From positions 20,042 through 84,041 of the forward strand of contig JAJZAN010000005.1 of NCBI GenBank assembly GCA_021799435.1: a stretch of DNA of 64,000 nt. Direction: 5' to 3'. Made by a program: the position numbers and the translations under genes. The notes below the pieces were generated by a model. It saw nothing but the letters and a program-made list of their open reading frames with translations. It did no database searches and had not been told where the DNA came from. The stretch is from Bacillota bacterium (lineage in GTDB: Bacteria > Bacillota > Sulfobacillia > Sulfobacillales > Sulfobacillaceae). Numbering within the stretch: position 1 is the stretch's first letter; every line of letters begins with the position of its first letter. Of this stretch, positions 37,264 to 46,519 are shown piece after piece.

Positions 37264-38785
37264 GTACAAGGTACAAGGGAAAGGCAAAGTCCAAAGCCAA
37301 GACGTCTCCACCAATCTGGACGAGAACCTGCAGTGGATTAAGCGCTACCTGGGTTACAAAGAGTCGTTTGATATTTTGGTGCGCGAGTTTGAGGTGGCCG
37401 GGACGAAATGTGCGATGGTGTGCGTCGATTCGTTTATCGACTCCACCGTCCTGACTTTGATTATGAATCAACTGGAAAAGCTGAGCCAGCAGCAGTTGAA
37501 GCACCCCACGCTGGATGGACTATTGACCAAGACGATCCCGTATATTGAGGTCAGCCCCACCAGCGAACTCACATCAGCCGCTGACCAAGTGCTGGCTGGG
37601 CCGGTCGCCTTCCTTGTGGATGGGGTGTCCCACGCCATCGTGGTGGACGTCCGCAAGTATCCCGATAGGAGCCCGTCCGAGCCGTCGATTGAGCGCGTTT
37701 TACGCGGGCCGCAAGACGGGTTTATCGAGACCATGATCATGAACACGCTCCTCATCCGCCGACGCTTGCGGGATCCCAACCTGCGCATCGAAGCGTTCGA
37801 GGTGGGTCGGCGCTCCAAGAGCGATGTCGCCTTGATGTACATCAAGGACATCGCCGATGACAAAATTATCAAGGTGGTGCGTGAACGACTGAAGGCCATT
37901 GACGGGGACGCCATGGCCATGTCGGAAAAGGCGCTGCAAGAGTGGATCATCAAAAAACCGTGGTGGAATCCCTTTCCCAACGGGAAGTTCACCGAACGCC
38001 CGGATGTCGCAGCCGAGCACCTCACGGAAGGACATATTTTGGTGATGATTGACACCTCGCCCAATGCGCTTATCCTGCCCGTATCCATTTTCTCGTTCCT
38101 GCAGTCGGCGGAAGAGTATCACGAAGACGTCATGATCGGCACCTATCTCAAGTGGGTGCGCATGTTGGGCATGTTGGTCTCTTGGGTGTTGCCGCCGCTG
38201 TGGTACGCCCTGCTGGTCACTCACGCTCATTTGCCCGGAAAGTTGGATGTGTTATTGAAACCGACGACGACGGCCATCCCAATCTTCTGGCAATTAGTCG
38301 GCTTGGAAATCGGCGTCGACCTCCTGAGACTGGCGCTGACATTTAGTCCCGACCCGCTCACGCAGTCCATGGGATTTTTCGGAGCCATTCTGCTCGGCGA
38401 CGTGGCGATAAAAGCCGGGATTATCGATGCCCTGGCTATGGTCTTGGTGGCGCTGGCGGCGGTGGGAACCTTTACGGCACCGGACATCGACTTTGGCTTG
38501 GCGGTCCGGCTTCTGCGGGCGTTCCTGCTGATCCTGACGGGACTCTTCACCATCGTAGCGCTGCCTTGGCTGGGGTTTGCCCTAGGCATCATTATCCCGG
38601 TGGCCATCATGTTTACCAATGATTCGTTTGGTGCCTCCTACGGTTGGCCCCTCATTCCTTTTCGCGGTGCGGACCTGGTAGACGAGATGATCCGCAAGCC
38701 GCTCAATCGGAAGGTCTATCGACCGTCTTTGACCCATCCGCAGGATAAGACCCACCGACGGCCCCCAGGCAAGGAACGCGTATAG
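37250..38785 (+). CDS. spoVAF: Stage V sporulation protein AF (GerA-family)
   Basis: GerA-type membrane protein: GPVAFLVDGVSHAIVVDVRKYPDRSPSEPSIERVLRGPQDGFIETMIMNTLLIRRRLRDPNL. Confidence 0.92.
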   Translation: MGEVRYKVQGKGKVQSQDVSTNLDENLQWIKRYLGYKESFDILVREFEVAGTKCAMVCVDSFIDSTVLTLIMNQLEKLSQQQLKHPTLDGLLTKTIPYIEVSPTSELTSAADQVLAGPVAFLVDGVSHAIVVDVRKYPDRSPSEPSIERVLRGPQDGFIETMIMNTLLIRRRLRDPNLRIEAFEVGRRSKSDVALMYIKDIADDKIIKVVRERLKAIDGDAMAMSEKALQEWIIKKPWWNPFPNGKFTERPDVAAEHLTEGHILVMIDTSPNALILPVSIFSFLQSAEEYHEDVMIGTYLKWVRMLGMLVSWVLPPLWYALLVTHAHLPGKLDVLLKPTTTAIPIFWQLVGLEIGVDLLRLALTFSPDPLTQSMGFFGAILLGDVAIKAGIIDALAMVLVALAAVGTFTAPDIDFGLAVRLLRAFLLILTGLFTIVALPWLGFALGIIIPVAIMFTNDSFGASYGWPLIPFRGADLVDEMIRKPLNRKVYRPSLTHPQDKTHRRPPGKERV

Positions 38786-38827
38786 GTTGACCCGCTCTTT
38801 CTGGACATGCTAGGCTGTTGGCAGCAC

Positions 38828-38857
38828 GGGACGCTCTCGGGCGTCCCAACTTTTTTG
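38828..38857 (+). terminator. Intrinsic terminator between spoVAF and lysA
   Basis: GGGACGC-TCTCGG-GCGTCCC-AAC-TTTTTT. Confidence 0.8.
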
Positions 38858-38868
38858 GGGGAAACACT

Positions 38869-40179
38869 GTGCGTCCAACCACCTACGCAAAAGGCCCGAA
38901 CGGACAGATCTCGGTCGGCGGTGTCCGCATGCAAGATTTAGCTGCCAAGTATGGCACGCCTCTATACGTCCTCGATTACGAAACCCTGGTGCGGCAGATG
39001 ACCGCCTATCGAGTGGCGCTGTCCCAAATGGACCCGCCCGGTCACGCGCATTACGCTGGCAAGGCCTTTTTGTGCCAAGCCATGGCCTCCCTTGTGCAAG
39101 AGCAAGGCTTGGGCTTGGATGTGGTATCGGGCGGAGAGTTGGCCACGGCACTCAAGGCGGGTGTGGATCCCGCCCACATCTTGTTCCACGGCAACGTGAA
39201 ATCCCGCCAGGAAATTCAGATGGCGCTGGAACAGGGCGTCGGCCGTCTGGTGGTTGACTCGTTGGACGAGTTACGAAGGATTAACGCCATGGCCGGCGAC
39301 CGGGGACTGAAGGCGTCCATTCTCTTGCGCATCACACCGGGCATTGACGCTCACACCCATGACTTCATCCGCACGGGCCACTTTGACTCCAAATTTGGTT
39401 TTGGGCTGAGCGAAGGAATTGCCGATCATGCGGTGGAAGAGGCCCTAGGCTCCGACCACCTGAGGTTGGAAGGGTTCCACGCTCATATCGGATCCCAAAT
39501 TCTGGAGAGCGCCCCCTTTATCGCCAATGCCGAGGCCCTGCTGGGATTCAGCCGCGCCTGGTACGACAAGGCGGGATTTTGGCCGAGCGTGTTGGACTTG
39601 GGCGGGGGAATCGGCGTGAAATATGGACCGCACGATGTGCCGCCGAGTTTGCATCCCATGGTGCGGCAGGTCGATGCCCTGGTGCGGCAAATGACCCCGC
39701 CGGGACAAAGCCGGCCGCAAATTATCCTCGAGCCCGGCCGCTCCATTGTGGCCGAAGCGGGCCTGACCATTTATTCGGTGGAAGCGGTCAAGACCGTGGC
39801 TGGCGGTCATACCTATGTCGCGGTGGACGGGGGCATGGGCGACAACATCCGGCCAGCGCTCTATCAGGCCTCCTATGGCGCCGAACTAGACGCCAAGCCG
39901 GAATCTCTGCCGATGAAGCCGGTGACCATAGCCGGGCGATATTGCGAAAGCGGCGACATCCTCATTCACGAAGCCCTGTTGGCCGAGCCGTTGACGGGAG
40001 ACCGGCTTGTTGTGTGGGGGACAGGCGCCTACAACTATGCCATGGCCTCCACTTACAACCGCGTGCCCCGACCGGCGGTCGTGGCTGTGCGGGATGGGCA
40101 AGCCGCCGTCTGGGTGGAACGGGAGTCCTACGAGGACTTGATGCGGTTGGATCGATCCCTGGACATCGGGATTAACTGA
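38869..40179 (+). CDS. lysA: Diaminopimelate decarboxylase
   Basis: AKYGTPLYVLDYETL, HYAGKAFLCQAMASLVQEQGLGLDVVSGGEL, GEPGRS-like EPGRSIVAEAG, GRYCESGDIL; GTG start. Confidence 0.93.
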   Translation: MRPTTYAKGPNGQISVGGVRMQDLAAKYGTPLYVLDYETLVRQMTAYRVALSQMDPPGHAHYAGKAFLCQAMASLVQEQGLGLDVVSGGELATALKAGVDPAHILFHGNVKSRQEIQMALEQGVGRLVVDSLDELRRINAMAGDRGLKASILLRITPGIDAHTHDFIRTGHFDSKFGFGLSEGIADHAVEEALGSDHLRLEGFHAHIGSQILESAPFIANAEALLGFSRAWYDKAGFWPSVLDLGGGIGVKYGPHDVPPSLHPMVRQVDALVRQMTPPGQSRPQIILEPGRSIVAEAGLTIYSVEAVKTVAGGHTYVAVDGGMGDNIRPALYQASYGAELDAKPESLPMKPVTIAGRYCESGDILIHEALLAEPLTGDRLVVWGTGAYNYAMASTYNRVPRPAVVAVRDGQAAVWVERESYEDLMRLDRSLDIGIN

Positions 40180-40180
40180 G

Positions 40181-40861
40181 ATGGCTGAACAATCGGGTCT
40201 TGTGAGTGCGGAACTGCGGGCGCTGGCGGATCAAGTGCGCCGACAACCGCAACTCGCCCGTGAGATGGATGTGTCGGTCTTGGTCGATGAGGTGGCGGGA
40301 CGCTGGCGGGAACATAGCGATATGTTGCAAGCCAGTGAGGAGGTGCCCGTGGCTGCTTGGATCGTGCGCCGGAAGGTTGAAGGATTGATTCGTCCCGAAG
40401 CAGAACCCGACGAGCCGGTCCCGCTGGACCCGGCGTTAAAGCCAGAGTGGGTTGGCGACGGTGTGGCTGCACTAACCCGGTTGCGGGATGCCGCGGCAGC
40501 ACGCTGGCCGCGTCCGGTGCCCGAACGGCTGCAAATGGCGCCCGTCCCGGTGAAAGACCCTAGTCTTTGGAAGCTGGCTTGGTCCTATCCACGGTTGCGT
40601 CCCAAGTCCGCCCCGGCGCCCCAGGTGGTCGCCCGCGAAACCGACCCGTTGGACTATCACATGGAGGCTCTGTGGACTCGCATTCCCGCTGGGACCCGCA
40701 TCCGATTCTTGGAGGGATTGCGGGGGCGGGGACGGGACCAGTGGGTGGCGCAGTTTTTGGCGCTGGTGCACTTGTGGCACGTCCGCCGCGTGGAGGCCGA
40801 GCAGAGCGGTCCGTTCCAGGATCTGTGGGTGGAGCGGCGGGAAGAGGGGGATCCACGGTGA
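40181..40861 (+). CDS. scpA: Divergent segregation and condensation protein A (ScpA-like)
   Basis: Position directly before scpB with GTGA overlap; C-terminal winged-helix-like FLALVHLWHVRRVEAEQSGPFQDLWVER. The N-terminal FxGPLDLLL motif is not visible. Confidence 0.6.
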   Translation: MAEQSGLVSAELRALADQVRRQPQLAREMDVSVLVDEVAGRWREHSDMLQASEEVPVAAWIVRRKVEGLIRPEAEPDEPVPLDPALKPEWVGDGVAALTRLRDAAAARWPRPVPERLQMAPVPVKDPSLWKLAWSYPRLRPKSAPAPQVVARETDPLDYHMEALWTRIPAGTRIRFLEGLRGRGRDQWVAQFLALVHLWHVRRVEAEQSGPFQDLWVERREEGDPR

Positions 40862-41373
40862 ACTTAGCGTTGTTGGAGGCGTTGCTGTTTACGCAGTCGG
40901 CGCCCGTGTCCATCCAGCAAGTGGCGCATTGGCTAAGTCTGGACGAAAACTCGGTGGAGGCTGGCCTCCAAGCGTTGGCCGAGCGGTTGGAGGTCCGCGA
41001 GTCGGGTCTGGCCTTGGATTGGGTCGATGGAGGAGTCCGTCTCACCACCCACCCGCGCCTCTATGCGAGCCTGCAGGAGCGTCTGGCCAATCCGGATCCC
41101 GAGCCTCTCTCCCATGCCAGTTGGGAGGTGCTGGCGATCGTCGCATATCGCCAACCCATAACGCGGTTGGAAATCGAGTCCATCCGCCAGACTGGCTCGG
41201 AACGGGCTATCGAGACTTTGGTCAACCGTGACCTAATCGAGGAGGTGGGCCGCAAAGAGGCGCCGGGGCGGCCTATCCTTTACGGCACCACCCGGGGCTT
41301 TTTGCAGCAGTTTGGCCTGTCCTCTCTGGACGCTTTGCCCCAGTTGTCCCAATTGACGGAACCGATGGCATAA
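40858..41373 (+). CDS. scpB: Segregation and condensation protein B
   Basis: LEALLFTQSAPVSIQQVA, LSHASWEVLAIVAYRQPITRLEIESIRQTGSERAIETLVNRDLIEEVGRKEAPGRPILYGTTRGFLQQFGL. Confidence 0.9.
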   Translation: MNLALLEALLFTQSAPVSIQQVAHWLSLDENSVEAGLQALAERLEVRESGLALDWVDGGVRLTTHPRLYASLQERLANPDPEPLSHASWEVLAIVAYRQPITRLEIESIRQTGSERAIETLVNRDLIEEVGRKEAPGRPILYGTTRGFLQQFGLSSLDALPQLSQLTEPMA

Positions 41374-41404
41374 TGTGGCCTCCTTAAGACACCCTAGGAC
41401 GGGG

Positions 41405-42013
41405 GTGTCGGTCGTGTGGTATATCGTCATGGCTGGATTGGCAGTCATAGCGGCTCTGCTTATATGGGCCCTGTTTCAACCGCTGGACCTGTCGTTCAGT
41501 TTGCGCATCGAGGGCCTCGAGATTGAGTTGGCAACGGCGGTGCACTACAGCCGGATCCATCGTTCGCGCACCTGGACGCTGCCCGTGCTGCCTCCCCGAC
41601 AGCACGCGTCCCAAACCCACTTCCACCTTACCCCTGAATTGATTGACGAGGCGCTCTGGGCCTATGAGGTCCTCAACCGCACCATGGATGCTCTCTGGCA
41701 CCGCATGCACATTGAGGCCTTTGATCTGCACGCCACCATCGGATTCGCCGACGCGGCCCGAACCGCCGTGTGGACCGGGCGCGCCACTGACTTGCTAGCT
41801 TGGTGGATCGGCATGCGGATCGCCCCCCGTGCCCATCAAGCTCCGCGATTTTTGGTGGAACCCAATTGGGATCAGGCCGGAGTGAGCGGGAATTTTACCA
41901 GTATAATTCGGGTCCAACCCTCCGATATTATCCTGGCGATTATTCGAGGCCTGACGGGCCCGGCAAAAGGGGGACAAGAGAAGTATGGACACACCGCCCA
42001 ACAACACGCGTAA
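41405..42013 (+). CDS. DUF2953-like membrane-anchored protein (YtfI-like)
   Basis: N-terminal TM then soluble domain; located immediately before the GerW-family gene. Start codon uncertain. Confidence 0.5.
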   Translation: MSVVWYIVMAGLAVIAALLIWALFQPLDLSFSLRIEGLEIELATAVHYSRIHRSRTWTLPVLPPRQHASQTHFHLTPELIDEALWAYEVLNRTMDALWHRMHIEAFDLHATIGFADAARTAVWTGRATDLLAWWIGMRIAPRAHQAPRFLVEPNWDQAGVSGNFTSIIRVQPSDIILAIIRGLTGPAKGGQEKYGHTAQQHA

Positions 42014-42443
42014 CGCTTCCGGACATCCCATTGAAACATTGATGAAGACCGCCATGGAATCCATCAAGGGCATGATTGACGTCAACACCGTAGTGGGGAC
42101 GCCCGTTGAAACCCGCGACGGCGGGACGATCATTCCGGTGTCCCGCGTGTCGTTCGGATTTGCCGCCGGGGGCGGCGAGTATTGGAGTCGAGTGACTGAC
42201 CAAGCCGGCCATCCGTTTGGAGGCGGCAGCGGCGCCGGCGTTACCGTTCATCCCGTGGGGTTTCTGGTGATGCACGGGGACAACGTCCGGCTCCTGTCGG
42301 TGGATAAGGGCGATGTCTGGGAGTCGTTGGCCAACAATATTCCCCAGCTTATCGACCAATTGCAAAACATGTGGAAGGATCGTGAGCATCCGGCCGCACG
42401 CCGCCAAAAGAGCACCATTCTCGACCCCACGACCATGTCGTGA
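41985..42443 (+). CDS. gerW: GerW-family (YtfJ) sporulation protein
   Basis: IKGMIDVNTVVGTPVETRDGGTIIPVSRVSFGFAAGGGEY...GGGSGAGVTVHPVGFLVMHGDNVRLL. Confidence 0.9.
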   Translation: MDTPPNNTRNASGHPIETLMKTAMESIKGMIDVNTVVGTPVETRDGGTIIPVSRVSFGFAAGGGEYWSRVTDQAGHPFGGGSGAGVTVHPVGFLVMHGDNVRLLSVDKGDVWESLANNIPQLIDQLQNMWKDREHPAARRQKSTILDPTTMS

Positions 42444-42458
42444 CGCGGGCCTAGGGAC

Positions 42459-43235
42459 ATGCGGAGCCTGTATAAGGGCATTATCGGGTTCGGGCTGGTC
42501 TCCATTCCGATTCAAGTGTTTAAGGCGATGGAAACCGAGCGGGTCACCACGCACTGGATCCACGAGGCCTGCCACACGCGCATCCAATACCAGAAGTATT
42601 GCCCGGCTTGCGAGCGAGCCTTGGAAGGCGGCGAGGTCGTAACCGGTGCACCATTGCCGGACGGCCGCTTCGTGGTGTTGCCGCCGCCCGAGAAAAGGCC
42701 GGCCGGCGATCACACGATTACCATCTTGAACTTTCCCGAACTCCAGGACATTGACCCGGTATTTTATGAGACGGCATATTGGCTGAAGCCGGGACCGGGG
42801 GGTCAAAAAGCCTACGCGTTGTTGGCACAGGTGATGCGGGACATGGGACGGGTGGCGCTTGCCGAAATGCGGCTGCGAAGCCGTCCGTCTCTGGCCGTGG
42901 TACGGGCATTTAACGACCATACCCTGATGATGCATCGCATGTACTATCCGGAAAGTCTCCGCCAGGAGGGTTCCGGCTTTGGTCCCGTTGACCTGGCCGC
43001 AACTGACAAGGAACTCGAGATGGCCAAGACCTTGGTGCAGCACATGGCTGAACCGTTCGACCCATCTCGCTATCCCAACGAGCATCGGCTGGAGAAGCTT
43101 CGTCAGATTGAAGCCCTCATGCCCACCGCCGAGGCTCCTCGAACCGCTCAGCCGGGACAGGAGGTGCTGGACTTGATGGAAAAGCTGCGAGCGTCGGTAC
43201 AGGCCCAGGCCCAGCACGGCACTGGGACCGACTAG
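42459..43235 (+). CDS. ku: Non-homologous end-joining protein Ku
   Basis: MRSLYKGIIGFGLVSIPIQVFKAMET...IHEACHTRIQYQKYCPACERAL...ILNFPELQDIDPVFYETAYWLKPG. Confidence 0.95.
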   Translation: MRSLYKGIIGFGLVSIPIQVFKAMETERVTTHWIHEACHTRIQYQKYCPACERALEGGEVVTGAPLPDGRFVVLPPPEKRPAGDHTITILNFPELQDIDPVFYETAYWLKPGPGGQKAYALLAQVMRDMGRVALAEMRLRSRPSLAVVRAFNDHTLMMHRMYYPESLRQEGSGFGPVDLAATDKELEMAKTLVQHMAEPFDPSRYPNEHRLEKLRQIEALMPTAEAPRTAQPGQEVLDLMEKLRASVQAQAQHGTGTD

Positions 43236-44087
43236 GTGGAACCCGGGGATTTTGTGTCGCCCATGCTGGCCGTGACAGCCCCTGGGCCGTTCTCGAGGCC
43301 CGGATGGTGGTTCGAGACGAAGTGGGACGGGTACCGCGCCATTATCTCCGTTGGACAACGTTATGCCATCTATTCCCGGCGGGGACACGACCTCATGAGT
43401 TGGTATCCCGAACTGAGGCGGGCTCAGGAAGATCTTCCCGACGATATTGTGCTGGATGCGGAATTGGTGGCCTGGTCTGCGGGCCGCCCTCATTTTAGCG
43501 ACTTGCAACGCCGGTCCGCCCGCCAGTACCTGTTGATGGTGTTCGACTGCTTGTATTCCCAGGGTCGTTGGCTCATGCACGAACCCTTGGCCCGCCGACT
43601 CGAGGAACTGCACCGCCGGGTGTCCACGCGGGGACTCGTCGCGGTCTCGGAAGGTGTGCCTGATAACGGAGCGGCTTTCTTTTCGGCTGTCCGAGACATG
43701 GAATTGGAAGGCGTTATGGCCAAGCGGCTAGATAGTCTGTACCTGCCGGGGCGCCGTTCCCCGGCGTGGCAAAAATTTTTGGCCCTGAAGATGGAATGGT
43801 TTTGGGTGACGGGTCTCATGGAAGCGAGCGATGGCCAATGGTATTGGCTATTAGGGGAACACACCGAGGGCACTCGGCAAGCCGTGGGCAAGGTGCGAGC
43901 TCCGGGAGGTTGGAGCCCGCCCGCGGGGATTGACGGCAACATCCGGTGGGTCCGGCCCTTTTTAGTCGAGGTGGCGTATCGAGAACGAACCCGGGAGGGA
44001 CACTTACGCCATGCGCGAGTCCGACAATGGAAGTCCGGTGACCTGGGAGGCGAGAATCCCCCACCCGGAGCGGATCATATACCCTGA
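43236..44087 (+). CDS. ATP-dependent DNA ligase (LigD ligase-domain type)
   Basis: ETKWDGYRAI (KxDG) , DDIVLDAELVAW, LEGVMAKRLDSLYLPGRRSPAWQKFLALK; start follows the ku stop with no gap. Confidence 0.92.
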   Translation: MEPGDFVSPMLAVTAPGPFSRPGWWFETKWDGYRAIISVGQRYAIYSRRGHDLMSWYPELRRAQEDLPDDIVLDAELVAWSAGRPHFSDLQRRSARQYLLMVFDCLYSQGRWLMHEPLARRLEELHRRVSTRGLVAVSEGVPDNGAAFFSAVRDMELEGVMAKRLDSLYLPGRRSPAWQKFLALKMEWFWVTGLMEASDGQWYWLLGEHTEGTRQAVGKVRAPGGWSPPAGIDGNIRWVRPFLVEVAYRERTREGHLRHARVRQWKSGDLGGENPPPGADHIP

Positions 44088-44874
44088 AGCCCACATTGCC
44101 CGGAGTGAGGTGGTGAGTTACTACGCCGAGGTGGCACCGTATCTTTTGGAACAAGCCCGAGGCAGGGCGCTCACTGTCAAGCGCTGGCCACACGGTATAG
44201 ACGGCCCGATGTTCTACCAGAAACATCCCGCCGACGGCGGCCCCATTGTCGTTACCAGCACGGAAGCGTTGATCACCTGGGTGGGGCAGGGGGCGCTGGA
44301 ATGGCACGCGCCATTGGGACTTGCGGACAGCCCCCTTGTGCACGATTGGGCTATTCTCGACCTGGATCCCAATCCGCCTGCAGGGTGGGCGGAGGTGATA
44401 GAAGTGGGAGGGGTATTTAAGAATTTGCTGGAGCTGATGGACATCCCGTATCTGCTCAAAACCTCAGGACAGCGGGGACTGCACTTTTACGTGGGCATCC
44501 GTCCGCTGCACCACCAGCGTATCCTAGCCATCATGGGCCAATTGGCCGATGTGGTCGAGAGAACGCTGCCCGACGTGGCCACCACGGCACGCCTAAAGCG
44601 GGACCGTGGAGCCCGGGTCTACTTGGATTACCTGCAGAACGGGCACAGCCGAACCACCGTCATGGCCTATAGTCTTCGCGCCACGCCATCCGCCACCGTG
44701 TCCGCTCCCATCACATGGGACCAGCGTGGTCTGGGAACCCATTACTGGACCATCGACCGCGTGCGCGCACAATTGCGCAGTCGGGGCAATTTGTGGATGT
44801 GGCAGCAGCCCCGGGTGGATTTGGAAGTGGCCGTGAGCCGGTTCGGTATGCGAGGAGGTGCGGGAGAACGGTGA
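44011..44874 (+). CDS. LigD-type polymerase/primase domain protein
   Basis: RIIYPEAHIARSEVVSYYAEVAPYLL, WAILDLDPNPPAGW (DxD), KTSGQRGLHFYVGI. Confidence 0.93.
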   Translation: MRESDNGSPVTWEARIPHPERIIYPEAHIARSEVVSYYAEVAPYLLEQARGRALTVKRWPHGIDGPMFYQKHPADGGPIVVTSTEALITWVGQGALEWHAPLGLADSPLVHDWAILDLDPNPPAGWAEVIEVGGVFKNLLELMDIPYLLKTSGQRGLHFYVGIRPLHHQRILAIMGQLADVVERTLPDVATTARLKRDRGARVYLDYLQNGHSRTTVMAYSLRATPSATVSAPITWDQRGLGTHYWTIDRVRAQLRSRGNLWMWQQPRVDLEVAVSRFGMRGGAGER

Positions 44875-46469
44875 ATGTCGAGCCCCAGGCACTAGAAATG
44901 GCCCAACAGTTGATGGCATGGCCCTCTCTGTCTGACAGGGTCGCCCAAGGATTGGATTTGCATGCCTACCAGGTGGAGAGCGTCTTGAAGGTGGTCAACC
45001 AGTTGGAAGGACGCGCCATCTTAGCCGATGAGGTGGGTCTCGGCAAGACCATTGAGGCGGGGTTGGCCGTGGCCGAACTGAAAGCCCGGAGTACAATCCA
45101 AAATGTCCTGATTCTGGTTCCCGCCGGTCTGCAAACCCAATGGGTGGAGGAACTGCGGAACAAATTTGGGTGGACCGCTCAGCGCGGACCGCGGGATCCG
45201 GGTTGGCTTTGGGTGCTGTCGATTGACACAGCCAAGCGGCCCCCGCTGCTCCACCAACTGCAGTATGTGGAATGGGACTTGGTCATTGTCGACGAAGCGC
45301 ACCATCTCAAGAACACGCGGACCCAAAATTATCAGTTGGTCGAGGGCCTCAAGTGCCGCCACCTGCTGCTGCTGACCGCCACTCCGATGGAAAACCAACT
45401 GACCGAGCTCTATGCTCTGGTCAACTTGGTGCGTCCCGGCCTGTTTGGACCTTATCTGCGGTTTTACCGACAATTTATCTTGGATAAGCGAACCCCTAAG
45501 AATGCCGCCGAGTTACGTCATTTGTTGAGCCAAGTCATGGTGCGCAACCAGCGCCAAGAGGTCGGCATCGAGTTTCCGGAGCGCGAGGTCACATTGGTGC
45601 CGCTGCGGCTGGGAGGACCCGAGCGGGCCCTCTACGATGAAATTGCGGGCGCACTGAAAACCGAGTACCGCCACCGCGTGGGGGCCGACCAAACGGTGCT
45701 GCCTCTATTAATCCTGCAGCGCGAGCTCTGCTCCTCGCCGCGCGCCTTGGTGCCCACCTTGAGAAATGCCACCTGGGTTGGTCCGCATCTGAACGAGTTG
45801 GTAGCCTTGGCCGAATCCTTGGGCGTGACTGAAAAAATGCGGGCGGTTCTGGAACTGGCCCGTCATCTGCGGGAACGCATGCTAATCTTTACGGAGTACC
45901 GAGGAACCCAAGAGGCGTTGGTCGAGTTTTTGAAAGAGCAGGGATTCGAAGCCGAATCGTTTCACGGCGGGCTTCGCACTAAAGACCGAGACCAACTGGT
46001 GGAGTGGTTCCGCGAGAAAAACCGCATCTTGGTATCCACTGAGGCGGGAGGTCAGGGCATCAACTTGCAGTTCTGCCATGTGGTGGTGAACTTTGACCTG
46101 CCTTGGAATCCCATGCGGATTGAGCAGCGCATTGGCCGTGTGCACCGCATTGGCCAGACGCGCACGGTAGAAATCTACAATCTGTTCGCCGTAGACACCG
46201 TCGAGGAGGACATCCTCAGGCTGTTGCACGAAAAGATCGACCTGTTCCGCACCGTTATTGGCGAGTTGGACGTGATTCTCCGCCATATTGAACGCCGTGG
46301 CAGTCTCGAAAAGCGTCTAATCGATATCTTCTTCTGGGAGGATGATCGCGACAGTGTGGTAACTCGCTTGGACCAACTAGGCAACGAGTTCTTGGCCGCG
46401 CGGCGCCGGCTTAGCTGGCCCCATGCGATGGGTGGTGAAGAGCCAGGGAGTGGTCAATCCTCGATCTAG
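44871..46469 (+). CDS. SNF2/RapA-like superfamily II helicase
   Basis: AILADEVGLGKTIEAGL, VIVDEAHHLKN, LLLTATPMEN, STEAGGQGINLQF, QRIGRVHRIGQTRTVEIYNLFAVDTVEE; GTGA overlap with the polymerase gene. Confidence 0.93.
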   Translation: MNVEPQALEMAQQLMAWPSLSDRVAQGLDLHAYQVESVLKVVNQLEGRAILADEVGLGKTIEAGLAVAELKARSTIQNVLILVPAGLQTQWVEELRNKFGWTAQRGPRDPGWLWVLSIDTAKRPPLLHQLQYVEWDLVIVDEAHHLKNTRTQNYQLVEGLKCRHLLLLTATPMENQLTELYALVNLVRPGLFGPYLRFYRQFILDKRTPKNAAELRHLLSQVMVRNQRQEVGIEFPEREVTLVPLRLGGPERALYDEIAGALKTEYRHRVGADQTVLPLLILQRELCSSPRALVPTLRNATWVGPHLNELVALAESLGVTEKMRAVLELARHLRERMLIFTEYRGTQEALVEFLKEQGFEAESFHGGLRTKDRDQLVEWFREKNRILVSTEAGGQGINLQFCHVVVNFDLPWNPMRIEQRIGRVHRIGQTRTVEIYNLFAVDTVEEDILRLLHEKIDLFRTVIGELDVILRHIERRGSLEKRLIDIFFWEDDRDSVVTRLDQLGNEFLAARRRLSWPHAMGGEEPGSGQSSI

Positions 46470-46519
46470 CCGCTACAATAGTCGGAAAGGATTGAGCACG
46501 AAGGGAACCGAGGCGCCGA

